DNA of 64,000 nt from Dermatophagoides farinae. Taxonomy: Eukaryota; Arthropoda; Arachnida; Sarcoptiformes; Pyroglyphidae. The notes beneath the pieces were generated by a model, which was given only the letters and a program-made list of their open reading frames with translations, had not been told where the DNA came from and did not search any database. The translations under genes and the position numbers were made by a program. The stretch spans positions 6,079,001 through 6,143,000 of the forward strand of contig NC_134677.1 in NCBI RefSeq assembly GCF_024713945.1. The letters are read 5' to 3'. Of the stretch, positions 1 through 12,662 are shown piece after piece (position 1 is the first letter of the stretch; each line of letters begins with the position of its first letter).

Positions 1-282
1 ATGATTGTATTTACTGTAACAAAACAAAAATCTATAGATATTTCATCCATGCATCAAACGGGAATGATAATGATGATAATAATAATGATAATTAGCTTCA
101 GATTTTTTTTTCGTTGAAAAAAATGTATCATAGGTAAACAGTGATTCTTTTTGATATATTTTTGAGGAAAAAAATTGTTTTTTATCATCGTTAGTCGATA
201 CTAATCACTGTTATGGAACTCCCTATCCATCGATTAATGATAAAACCAATATCTTTATTTCGTGTTTGAATTGTAAAAAACA

Positions 283-302
283 AGAGAGAGAGAGAGAGAG
301 AG
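283..302. repeat. GA dinucleotide microsatellite
   Basis: About ten tandem AG/GA units directly read in the sequence. A simple repeat with no coding meaning. Confidence 0.9.
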
Positions 303-433
303 GGAGGAAATCCACTGGGTTTTGTACATTTCGTGAATATTATAGCAATCCTGAATGTGTGAAGTCTCTCATTCATTATTGTTTGTTCGAGAACAATATA
401 ATAATTCAAATAATATTTGTATTTGGATTCAAA

Positions 434-456
434 TGTGTGTGTGTGTGTGTGTGTGT
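434..456. repeat. TG dinucleotide microsatellite
   Basis: Uninterrupted TG units. One of many CA/TG arrays in the window. Confidence 0.9.
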
Positions 457-700
457 ATCTGTAAGTGTTTGTATGATCCATTTAAAAATGAATGAATCAA
501 ACATTATCTTGTACAAATAATATAGATTGTGCTGATGTGTTTATAGATTTGAAAATAATTTTTTTTTCGCAATATATATTATTATTATAGCCACTCAATC
601 AAATGTTGATGTATAAATATTAGTGAAAAAAAAGAATTGTTATGAGAGAGTGAGAGTGTGAGTGGCTAATTTATCCATTATTACCGCAAACAATAACTAT

Positions 701-833
701 ACATTTTTTTATTCATTCATATCTGAATGTATGAATGATTTTCCAAATCGCTAAACGGGGCAGCGTTAAGCGGGGTATGAGTGTACATTTTTTTTTATTC
801 ATTCATATCTGAATGTATGAATGATTTTCCAAT
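701..833. repeat. Direct duplication of an imperfect palindrome around a G-rich linker
   Basis: A block of about 48 bases starting with an ACATTTTTTT run, followed by ATTCATTCATATCTGAATG and ATTTTCCAA, occurs at about 701-748 and again at about 785-833. Each copy contains an imperfect palindrome (TTCATTCATA against TGTATGAATGA). The linker between them is unusually G-rich for this region and itself holds two similar AAACGGGG/TAAGCGGGG words. It could be the remnant of a small mobile element, but no element family is recognised. Confidence 0.6.
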
Positions 834-2845
834 TGATCTCGGTTGTTTTTTCTTTTTTTTCCTTTATATGATTTCGATCCCAGAAAAAAAAATGAAAAGA
901 AAAACAAGAGAAATCGAAATAAATGATAATGTCACGCTTGCCTAACTTTGTTGTTGTTGTTGTTTTTTTTTTGATTCTTCCTCATCTTGGTGGTGGGTAC
1001 CGAATAAACCAAATAAAATGAGACATTATACTATTGAATGATATTAAATTGTGTTCCAACATAGTACCCAAAAACATTGTGGTTATTGTTGTGTGTGTGT
1101 GTGTGTATTAGCTCGTTTATGTTTTATGATAATAATAATAATAATTGTAATATTATGTCGTGACACCATCCATCCATCCATCCATTCATTCAACCGAATT
1201 GAATCGAACAAAGAACACAGAACAGAAAAAAATTTATACACACAAAAAAAATATTATATTCATATATATTTGTTTATCAAGAAGTGTTGGTGTGTTTTAT
1301 TTGTATTTTGTTGTCAATTTTATGCTTGAAAGGGCAATTATAATTTTTCTTATCATTATCATCATCATCATCATCACTTTATTCGTATAAAACTTATATA
1401 TCTATACTACTGTTATGGTAATGATTTGTTATCATTTCATTTCTATATGATAATTTCATATTTTTGTTGTCATGTATTATGTTTTTTTTTTTTTTATTTC
1501 TCAATTTCGCTCTTCGTATTAATGTTCTCAATCAAGCGTATTACAGAATTTGATTTTCGATATATCGATTCTTTTGGAAATTAAAGATTTTCTGATTATT
1601 AACACGCTAATAACAACTAGTAGCTACCTATTTAATGAGAATTGTATCAATAATTAAATTTCGTGATTTTTTTTCCATTTTGTTACTAATGACCAAATTC
1701 TCTGGTGAGATGATTCTTTTAAGAATCATTCAGTTACAATCACATTCAGTTTGAATTTCAAGTTAACAAAACTAAGCAGCTGAAAAGTTTTCCATTTGAA
1801 TCTTGATTGTTGAGAAAAAGAGAGAGAGAGAAAAAAAAAATTAATTAATTAACGTAAAAGTGCTGAGTTTTTAATTATTTACCAGTTCATTTACCTCACA
1901 TTTATTCACACAAACGAAATTTATGGGGGAAAAAAGTAAAATTAATCAACAAAAATTTCAACGAGAAAATTATTCTTTCTTTTGTGTTATTATTGATTTA
2001 CGCTGACCAAAGCAAAATAAAGTTTATGCGAAAATTTCTTTCATTCTCAACTATATAGTTTTACTATTAATTGTTCACCATGTATTACATCAATATAAGA
2101 GTACAATGATCCATTTATCTGAACAAAAGTAAATTGAAAAATCCTGATTATTTATTGGCTTTTATCATCTTGTTTCTATGTTTTAGTTAATGGTTGGAAA
2201 TTATTGTCATTATTCGAATGTCCCATTCATTTCAAATATTGATGTTGTAGTACCAACAACAATAATATAACAACAGGACATTGTGATGGACATATCAGCG
2301 TCTATCATTATCATTTATTGCTAATCATTATCATTCAGAATGACAAATAAATGGGGAGAGAAAAAAAGAAAAACAAAAAACTAAAAAATCGAATCATTCA
2401 ATATTTGTAGTTGTTGAAAGTCGAATGGCTTTGGACAAAAAAAAAGATGAAAAGATGAAAAAAAACTAAAAGCCTATTAGCTTGAGAGTGACTATTCAAC
2501 GGCAACAATAACAACAAACTACTGGTTAGTTTGATTCATCAATGATGATGGATCCGGGAGTAAGATTAATGAAAACATACATAGTTAATAAGCTAACAAC
2601 ATAAACAGAGAGAGAGAGAGAGGGTCCGGCGGTCCAAATATATATCATACCACGGTTTTTTTTCATTGTTGACAGAAATACAATGATTGAGGAACATTTT
2701 TTTTCGTTTTGTTTTCACTATATAGTATATACCATTTTCTCATATTTGAAAATTTAGATTAAAATCCAATAAAACATTGTTATTCTTTTTTTTTCTTCCT
2801 TTCTTTAGTTGATTTTTTTGCCATCATTATCATTACATTTATATG

Positions 2846-2868
2846 CGTGTGTGTGTGTGTGTGTGTGT
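2846..2868. repeat. GT dinucleotide microsatellite
   Basis: Uninterrupted GT array; a second shorter one follows at about 2,940-2,960. Confidence 0.85.
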
Positions 2869-5800
2869 AGGTAAACATAAGCTATGAACTTTTTTTTCCA
2901 GAAAAAGGAATCTGAATAATAGATTCAAAATACATGCTGGTGTGTGTGTGTGTGTGTGTATTGAATTGAATTGAATCTATTCAATACGGTGGAAAAAAAC
3001 ATACACACCAAATATATATATAATACCTTAATTTCGAACCATGTTAGATGACATAATAAAAAAAATACGAAAAAAAAAGAAATTTGAGTGCACAAAAGAA
3101 ATTCTCTTCAATAGATTATTATTACTATTGATAAATTATTGATTGATTCATTTGCTTTTTTTATTATTATTATTATTATCAAAACTATTAATATTATTGT
3201 TATTGCTGTTGTTGTTGTTGCAGTTGTTGGGTTATTATTATTTTCAATCATTCAGCCAATTCGTTGACAATCCATTTGAATGTAATGACTGACTTTTGAT
3301 TGTTGTTTCTATGTTGTTGTTATACATTGTCTGAATTGTATTTGAATTGGGCTGATCTAATGGCAATATATATAGATTTGTGTTTGTGTGTTTGACTTTA
3401 ATGCAATATTTGACTTTTAATTATCGATTCAACAAAAAAAAGAAGAAAATAATGATGGCGAAATTTTCAAAAAAAAAGTATAATAAATCTTGAAAATTTT
3501 TTGGATCAGTTGCTTTTTTTTACCATCTATCTTTTAATTACACCCACACAGAGTATTAAAAAAAAGTGCAAGGAATAATGAGACAAACATTCATTTGTAC
3601 AAACGATGAAACCAAGAATTATCGATTCATTGAACAACTCAATCGAATACATTTTGTTGTAAATGAATACTCATAAATTTATTGGACTAATAATAATATA
3701 TTGACCCACTAAATCAACGATCCAAACTAGACTATTTTTTTCAAAAGGAAAAAAAATTATTATTAAAGCTATTATCATTGTCCCATCGGATGGGTGATGG
3801 TGGTGGTGGTGATCATTCGATATTGTACCCTCTATCTATTTAATGTTTATAATTGGTCTTGTTATCGTTGTCGTTGTTGTTGTTGTTATTGTTGGGCATC
3901 ATTGAACATCATCACCGTCATCCACATTAACTATCTCATCATATAATAATGTGTACATATAATATATAGAAAAAAAACTATTATAAGTTCCATTAGTTTG
4001 GATTACTTACGTATGTCGTATGGTGGTTGTGTACAAATGTTAGTTGATTCTGTTAACAAAAACAGCATCATCATCATCATCATCATCATCAGCATCAACA
4101 ACAACAATGAAAAAAAACCCGAAAAAATGGATGTTTAGATGCTTTTATCTTTTTTTTATATACTTTTTTTCATTTATATATACGTGTGTTTCGCCTTCAC
4201 AACAACAAATTGTATTTGTTGTTGTGAATACTATCCGAAAATAAAAATAAAAATAAGAAATCGACTATATAACTGTTTTGAACACATTTATAACATCATT
4301 CTTTTCGATATAGTTTTTGACAAACAATTTTTGGTTTGTTACCAAAAAGAAAAAAAATTAGATTTAAAATCAAATAATTTTCTCTTTATCTTCACAATGT
4401 TTAATTTCATTTGTTGTTTTTATTAAGTTTTGTTTTATTTTTAATCTATATAATGCTATATATATTCGATTGTTAGGGAAACTATAATTGTGAACCAGAA
4501 TCTGGTTTGACACCCATTGGAAATATACGTGTGTTTATGTTTGTGTATATTTTATACTTTTTTCCTATTATTTAATGGTCAATAATAATGTACTAATGTA
4601 CTTCTGGCATCTATAAAGATTTGTCATTCGATTACGTGTGATGATTATGATGATAGAATCATATTGAGTTGATAGAAAAAGAGAATGAAATGTATGAAGA
4701 AAAGCTAACCGACCAACCAACCGAGCCATTATTTGCTTCATCGATTTTTTTACTTCGACAATCGTATTATGCCTTTACAAATTGATTGCATCTATTTCTT
4801 ATTCTAGTAGTTTTTTTCTTGTTTCTGTTGGCAATCTTCTTATTTGTTTTTTTTCTGTGTTTCTCATTCTTTGCACATTCAATTCTTTATTTTTCTGATG
4901 ATGATCGTAATTCAGTCACTATTTTCTTGTCGTTTTTTTTCTATGGTCTTCAAATGGAGAAACGAATAAATGAATGAATGGAGCGGAAAAAAAGAATCAA
5001 ATAATACGATCGTGTTGTTAGATCGAATCAGAACTAATATGATAATGATGTGTATGTATGTGTGTGTACATTTGGCTTGTCAACTTTTCAAATAACAAAC
5101 AATGATTCTATAGTTGAGTTGGGCCCGAAACAATTTTTTCTACATATCAAAGATACCATTCCGTTTCATTCATTCTGATTATGGTTTTTGATTTGAGTAT
5201 TGGTTGCTGCTGTTAACGTTTTGATGTTTTTTTTTAGTAGAACGAATAAAAATTTTTTTATATATTAAAAATATATTGAAAATGATAAACGAGAATGATG
5301 AAGTAGAAGAAAAAAAATAGAAAATTCAGAATAAAAAAAAATAGAAAATCGATCTCTTTTTCATTTCTATTGATATTAAACATCCAATGGTGTCATGATC
5401 TAATGCAAATATTCGAGAATCAAATCGAATCGAATGCACACACACACACGCTTTTAATGTGGAAAAAAATTGTTTGAAATGTCTACAAAAAAAAAAAAAA
5501 AAATGTGAACAAAGAAAATATAGAAAACCAAGAATAAATGTATCACTATATATACGAATATTTGAATTATTCTCTGGAATTGAAAAATCAAGAATACATT
5601 CAACGAAATTCAAAAACTGGAAACTTTTTTTTTTGTTTGATGAACTGAAAATCGACATGAATCGATAATGGGCCAATATAATAAATACGAATAGGTTTTT
5701 TCTTTTTTTCTCTCTCTCACTACCATAGCCACAAACATGTGTTCTTGTGCGGCCAACGACGAAGTGGCTGACAATGATCATCATCATCATCATCATCAAT

Positions 5801-8800
5801 GTGATTTTTATTCGCAAACAAAAAAAAATGTGAGGAAATTTATTAAGATTTATTTGGACCAAATATTTTTTATTTTATTATCCAATGTATATGTATATGT
5901 ATTAATATTACAAGATTCATGTTTGCTTACAACATACATGATTTTTCTTGTTTTAATAAAAAAAAAAAATATATACGTATATGTAACATGTCGATTTCTT
6001 ACATGTGTCGATTTATTTTGATTATTATTATTATCATTGTCACATTAGGATGTGTTGTTACCATTACCATCATCATCATCATCATCATTGTAGATCCACT
6101 TTGGCTGTGATAACATCAACATGATGTGTGTAATACGACACACAAACACAAACAAATCTCCTGTTCACCCTCCAAATATTTTCTTATTTAACGTAATTCT
6201 CTCTATATTTTCCCGGTTGGTTGATTTATCTTTTTCTAGTCCATATTGATCAATGGTTTTTGACAACCAGCAAAAAAAAACTGTTTGGACCATAATTTAT
6301 TGTAGATCGGTTTTTTTTCTGAAAACATCAATGGTTTTTTCTCTGTTCTGTTCATTGTATTCATGGCTAAATCGTTGAATCTTTGATCATTTTTTTTCTC
6401 TCTTTCTCTCCTGAAGCACCTTATTCGATTTAATTTTACTTTTTTCGCAATATATTTATTATAAACGATATATGGTTAAATACAGCATTGATCATCATTA
6501 TCGTTGCATTGTATGGTATATGGTATTTGGTTAACGATAGTAACGACCAATAATAATGACATTTTAATTTGGTAAAATTGAATTAGTTGGGCGTGTTGTG
6601 TATGAGCGTGCAGATCATCTGCTGTCAGTGGGTTTTTTTTGCATTTGATATATTCTTGCTGTTCAACGATCAATTATTATTGTTGTTGTTTTTGGTGTTG
6701 TTGTTGTTGTTGTTGTTGTAGAGGAAAAAAACCGTGATAATAAATTGCATTTTTTTTTAGTTTTGGTTCCATCTCGAATCCAGCGATGAAATAGCTATAT
6801 TCGATTGGAACCGATGACAATCATCATTATTGCTTTTGGGTGTTTACGATGAACAAAAAACCGAAAAGAACGTGTATATGTGCGTGTTTCAAAAAATATT
6901 TTTTGCTCCAATTCACTCATTTATAATCATTTGATGATGAGCTCTTATCATAACATTGAACTACCGATTATAATAATATCCAAAAAAAAAAATTGGGAAC
7001 AATTTGAAACAATTCCTGAGTGGTTAATTTGATGAAGCATTTCATCATGGAACAATTCTAAAATGATATAATCATCGTGTTAATGATCAAATGATTAATG
7101 AATAAATGGAATTTTTTTTCCATTCATTCAAGGTCAACATTAATTTGAAATTATCCAGAATTTGTATTTTTTATCATGAAAAAAATATTTTTTGAGAAAA
7201 AGCATTCATAACACTCCAAGATAATTAATAAACTCTTCTCTCACAGAACATTTGTGATTATCGTATATGTTCCAGGTAATTGAATCAAGAATTGGTATGC
7301 ATTTTTCCAATTGAATTTCAAATGTATTCCACCTATTTATTTGATGAGTTTTTAACTCAAACTGATATTAAATTATTTTGGATTGGGAAAAAAACTGGTG
7401 TAGAAATGACTCCACCCGACAATTTCTAGGGCTTTTATCATCATCATCATCCGATGTTTGACACAGGAATATATGCATTAAATTTGCTGTTGAAAATCAA
7501 CTTTGGTTAATAGCATATTCTAGCACCAGAAACAACAACAACAACAAACAGTAAACATAACTGATAGAAAATGGAACAAAAACAAGATTAGATTGTAAAA
7601 TAATAATAATAATATAGAATTTGCCATCATCATTTTAGTCGAATGTTTTTGATAATCATCATCAACAGTAACAAAAACATTTCGATGATGAGTTTATATT
7701 GATTCGAATCGTTTTCATTCACTTTCACAAAAATGGAATGAAATTGTGTTTGCTTTGAAAATTTGTTGTTCCATCAACCGAAAAAACTACCACTATTTTC
7801 TTTTTCTTTTTTTTTTTGCTGTCCTGATTCTGTTTTCAAAAGAACTAACCGCAAACTAACCAACCATTAAACTAAACTACCTATAGTTTGAAAATTGAAA
7901 TTGTTTGTAATTCTTCAATTAATCGACTATTCACTTGAGCTATCAAGTGAAAAAAGAAAATAATTTTTCTAGTCATCACAAATATTTATCATTATTATGA
8001 ATTTTGCATCAACATTTTATCACCAAAATTTCATATGTCATTGCTGCATATATAATAAAATCAAAATGAATTTTATTACTATGAATTGGGAATTGAATTG
8101 AAAATAAATTTATTCAATTAATATAAAACATTTGAATTTTTTTTTGTGTAAAAAAAACCACAATCAATCTTGCCAATCACTTTGGGCAATTTTTTTTCTC
8201 TGATTAAAATTGGCTGCAATTAATGATAATAATAAAAATGATGATAATGATGCTAAAGTGCAATGTAAATTACCGAATTCGGTATAATTATTCACAGAAA
8301 AAAAAATTAGGAAATAAAGACAGAAAATTTGAATGAATTGAATTCCAAAATCCGAGTTTTTTTGTTTGAAATATTCGTGTCACGTGTTTGCTAATGTGTG
8401 TGTGTGTGTGTGTGAGTGTGATATATTCACATCACCAACAAACAACACACACATTCATACGATGTTGTCCTTATTGATACAAAACAAAAATGTGTATATA
8501 ATGTATTTTTAGATTAATTTATACATTGCCGTAAGCAATAATTGCAATATATCGGAAGCTTTTTGCAATACTCACTCCAAAAGGTTTTCTGATAAATAAG
8601 CTTAAATTTTTTTTTTTTAGTATAGTCTTGTTGTTAAATGGCATTATAGTAAAAATTGATCCATAAACGTATACCCGAAAAAAACAAAACAAAACAAAAA
8701 CAACAACACCAATATCAATGTGACAAACAGAAGAAGAAAAAAAATCTACTTGTCACCTAAAAGCAATAGTATTTTTTTTTCTTGTCTTTGATTGCTACTC

Positions 8801-9646
8801 GACATTTGACCGATCTCTCTCGAGTACCCGAATTGTATGATGATGGTGAATAAAGATATCATATCTAACGGGTATTGTTATATGTTGGCATTTTGTTTTT
8901 TGTTATTAGCTGAATACAATACAATTGACAACTTTGTATAATGTATTATTTATTATATCATTTATTACAATATTTTTCTTATAAAATATCGATAAGTTGG
9001 TTGTTTTTGTTGTTGTTGTTGTTGTTGTTGTTATTTTTTGGTTAGTCAATAACTTTATTATATTATATCAACATTGAATGAATGTAAAAAAAACGAACCA
9101 GAAATCAAATATATATTTGAACTGAATATTTTTTTTTCTATTAATGTCAATCAAAATACCGAATTTAAAAAAAAAATCAGAACAAAAAAAAAACATTATT
9201 ACATACGATAAATGAATTGAGATTGTTTCATTGAACATTGGCACTTCAAAAGTCCATCTGTTTGTTTGTTATAATGGGGTTACCACCAGCACCATCCATT
9301 CAGTTTAGGCCATATCCCGAGAGTCATTAGTTTATGTGATGAAGAAAAAAGCTATTCGAGGGCCAAAAAAAAAAAAAAATTCAATGGAAAAATAGATAGT
9401 GAAAAGACCTGATTGTTGTCAAACTCGAATATCGAGAGATACAAACAATAAGATCATAATCATTGGATCGATAATAGGGGGGACCAAAAAAAAAAACAAA
9501 ATAAAATTTATGTTATCATTATTTGGTTGAATGAATATTTACTCAATAGGACCCTAGTTGGTCCTTCTAAGTTCCATTCATTCATTGAAACAACAACAAT
9601 GTACAAATGAATTTGGCAAGTGGTGAATATAAACAAATCTCATTTG

Positions 9647-9666
9647 CACACACACACACACACACA
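9647..9666. repeat. CA dinucleotide microsatellite
   Basis: About ten CA units, simple repeat. Confidence 0.85.
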
Positions 9667-10055
9667 AACCCAAGTGCAGCAATTCAAAGTACCGCCATTG
9701 GATTGCTGTCAATTGTTGACAGATTAATCGAATCTTATCGAGATTGACTAAACCTTGTTAATTATTCACTAAACGGAACTGTTTTTTCTTTTGTTGAATT
9801 TTTTTTTCTGTTTTTCATCATATTCGATTTAGATTTTTTTTCTTTTCTTTCTTGATCGTTTTTCGAAATTATCATTATTTTTTTTTATTTTTTTTTTTTG
9901 AATTCTGTCATTCTCCCGTATAAATAAACATCATAAACGAATGATTCCCATTTGGATTCTCAAATGTCAAACGAGAGAGGAAACAAATCATGGCCATATG
10001 GCCAGAATTTTTTTTTTCATTCATCGATATCAAATTTGATATTTGTTGTTGTTAG

Positions 10056-10060
<5 letters not shown>

Positions 10061-10112
<52 letters not shown>
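10061..10112. repeat. Longest GA microsatellite in the window
   Basis: About 26 uninterrupted GA units. GA arrays of this length bind GAGA-type factors in some arthropods, but nothing here shows function. Confidence 0.95.
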
Positions 10113-10116
<4 letters not shown>

Positions 10117-12662
10117 TGCTTAAAAGTAACAATTTTTAATGATTAAATTGTAATGATTGAATTTCGATAAAGATATTTTTGCAACAATAACAATGATGAC
10201 TATGAAAAACGGTAAAAAAAATTCATTTATTTCAAATGAAAAGAATCGAATGACATATAAATCTGAATTGAATGCCATACGCACGACTGAATGACCTGAA
10301 TATTAACAGTGTGTAAAAATTTAACGTAGCATCGTATTGCCTTATGTAGTCGATTAATTATCTACGTGTAGAATTTCATCTTCGCATCATTGTTGTTGTT
10401 GTTGTTGTTGTTTGAGACTGTTTTTCTTTTTCGTATTTCCATATAGTCGTTTTTTCCCCAACACATTATAGAGATTTTCATTTTACTTTGCTTTTGCTAT
10501 GAATAAATTCTCATTAAATTGAAATCAATTGCTTTTTTGTTGTCGTCTTCATGATCATTATAATTGTTGTTAATGTTTGATTATCATCATCATCATCATC
10601 ATGATCATCATCATGATCATTATCGTTGCACTAATTATTCCGACCATAAAGTTAGGGGTTCCTGACAAGAATCCTGAATCCTAATTTTCATACATGAAGG
10701 AATATAATGTTACACCTATTCAACTAAAAATAGTCTGTAAGTTTTAATATTAGATTTCTTTTCTTTCTTTTTTTTTGTTCATGTATTCTGTATTCATTAT
10801 TGAGTGCAAGCCCAAATAATACATGGATGATGAAACAAATTATATTTGTGAGCAAGTGAAAATGATGTCCATTAATTTTTTTTTAATACTATTATCATTA
10901 TTATTCAAACACATTTTTATACATAAAAAGACATTTTTTTTGGAACCGTTCTAATTACATTAATTTCTTACTCATTGAAAAAATCAATTGTTCAGTAGGT
11001 GCAGTATATATGTGTTTTTGTTATCATTATTGTTTGGGTGGAAAAAAAACGAAAAATGAATGCAATGAACTCGAATGGAATCAAACATAGTGAAAGTGAA
11101 TAAACAGAATTTCCAAATATAAAAAAAACATGCATATACATTATACGTAATTTTTGTTCTTTCTTTTTTTTCAAAATAAATAAAATGAGTGGGAAACCAC
11201 TATCATTACCCCTTGCAAAAGATATCATCGTTTTTTTTCCACTCATTGATAATGATGATGACTTTATTGTAAATTGAATAGTAGTGTTTTGAAATGAAAG
11301 TTGTGCCTATTGTCGTTGTCATCATCATCATCATCGTTGTTGTTGTTGTTGTTGTTGTTAATAAATAATCTATTAGCGCCAAATAAACATTAATGATAGT
11401 TAAATGTTGTCAATTTAACCACTTTTTCTTTTTTTTCTATCTCTCTAACGCTTGCATTATTTCTATTCAAAACCTTTTCATTCGCTGGCTAATAGCTTTT
11501 TCTTTTGCTATTCTTCCTCTTTGGGTCCAAAACAAACCCAAAGAGCCCAAGTATTTCATTCATTCATTCAATTCATTTATTCACTGATATGACTTTTGAG
11601 ATTGTTTTGACCGAATCAAACTAAACTAAAAGTTGTCAGTATGGAAAGTGAACTCCGTTATATATAACTGTCACATTTGGTCTGTCGACGCATACATTTA
11701 CGAATGAAAAATATACGTTTTGTGTATGTGTTTGTATTATATGTTGAAACTATATAGAGTTTTTTTACGATAGGCTGTCTGTATTCTTTAGTGTTTTGCT
11801 TTTTTTGATTTTTACTGGCGTGTACTGTTCATCATCATTGTAGCCAATCAAATGACTGCATTTGTTATATTTTCAATTGGCTTGATTGCTGTCGTTGCTA
11901 TTTGTTCATATATATGTTATATATTTGAGAATGTGAAGAGGCGACAAGACAATCGACGCTTGAACAAATCGACAACAAAATGAAACGACGAGATCCTCTA
12001 AAAAATTACCAACGCCCAACCCAAATTTTATCCACCAAACACACACACACATACACATAAACACAATGTACCGTAGTATAGGGGATCGTTTTATCATTTT
12101 ACAGACTATTGTGTGTAAGAAAAAGATAAAAAAGTATGTTAGATATATTGGCCCTAAAAATTGAATGACTATTTTACTTATTCTATGTGAGGTAGCAATT
12201 CGATTTTCTTTTCTGGTTCTAGCATAAAAGAAATTCACTTCTATCTCAAATGTCTATATTTATATGACTTGCCTCCCTTTTTTTATTAATTGGTCTATCT
12301 ATTTTATATTTAAGTTGAATGCTGCAATACACACACACATTTCATATTAAAACTTTTTTTTTGTAATTTCAACTGCTGTATGGAAAAAAAATTGTTCCAA
12401 CAACAATATACTACCATTTCAAATGAAGAAATCATGTCATGTGTGTGTGTGTGTTTGTATGTCTACTCATTCGGATACCGCCATCAATTGCTGAAAACAC
12501 TTGAAGACGACGACGAATCAAGAATCATAGAATAAACGCCCGCTAATATTCAAGTAAATTTAAGAAAGAAAGAGAAAAAAAACGAAACGTTTCAACTATC
12601 TAAACGACTATCTAGATCTAACAAAAACGTATAGGCAGACGAATAGATAAACGGGAAATAAT

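Larger units (their letters stand above)
1..12662. other. Gene-poor AT-rich stretch upstream of Hmx
   Basis: I see no coding exon here. Open frames are short, low-complexity and mostly encoded by microsatellites (runs of Ile, Phe, Cys-Val, Ser, His). The stretch is dominated by poly-A/T, CA/GT, GA, CAT and GTT repeats. It lies directly upstream of a homeobox developmental regulator, so cis-regulatory DNA for Hmx is a reasonable inference, but no individual enhancer can be identified by eye. The last few hundred bases probably contain the Hmx promoter and 5' untranslated region. A non-coding RNA cannot be excluded. Confidence 0.6.

Noticed and set aside
5326-5862. 178-residue minus-strand open frame
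   Set aside because: Composition is poly-Met, poly-Phe and Lys from microsatellites and poly-A/T; no domain, no spliced partner.
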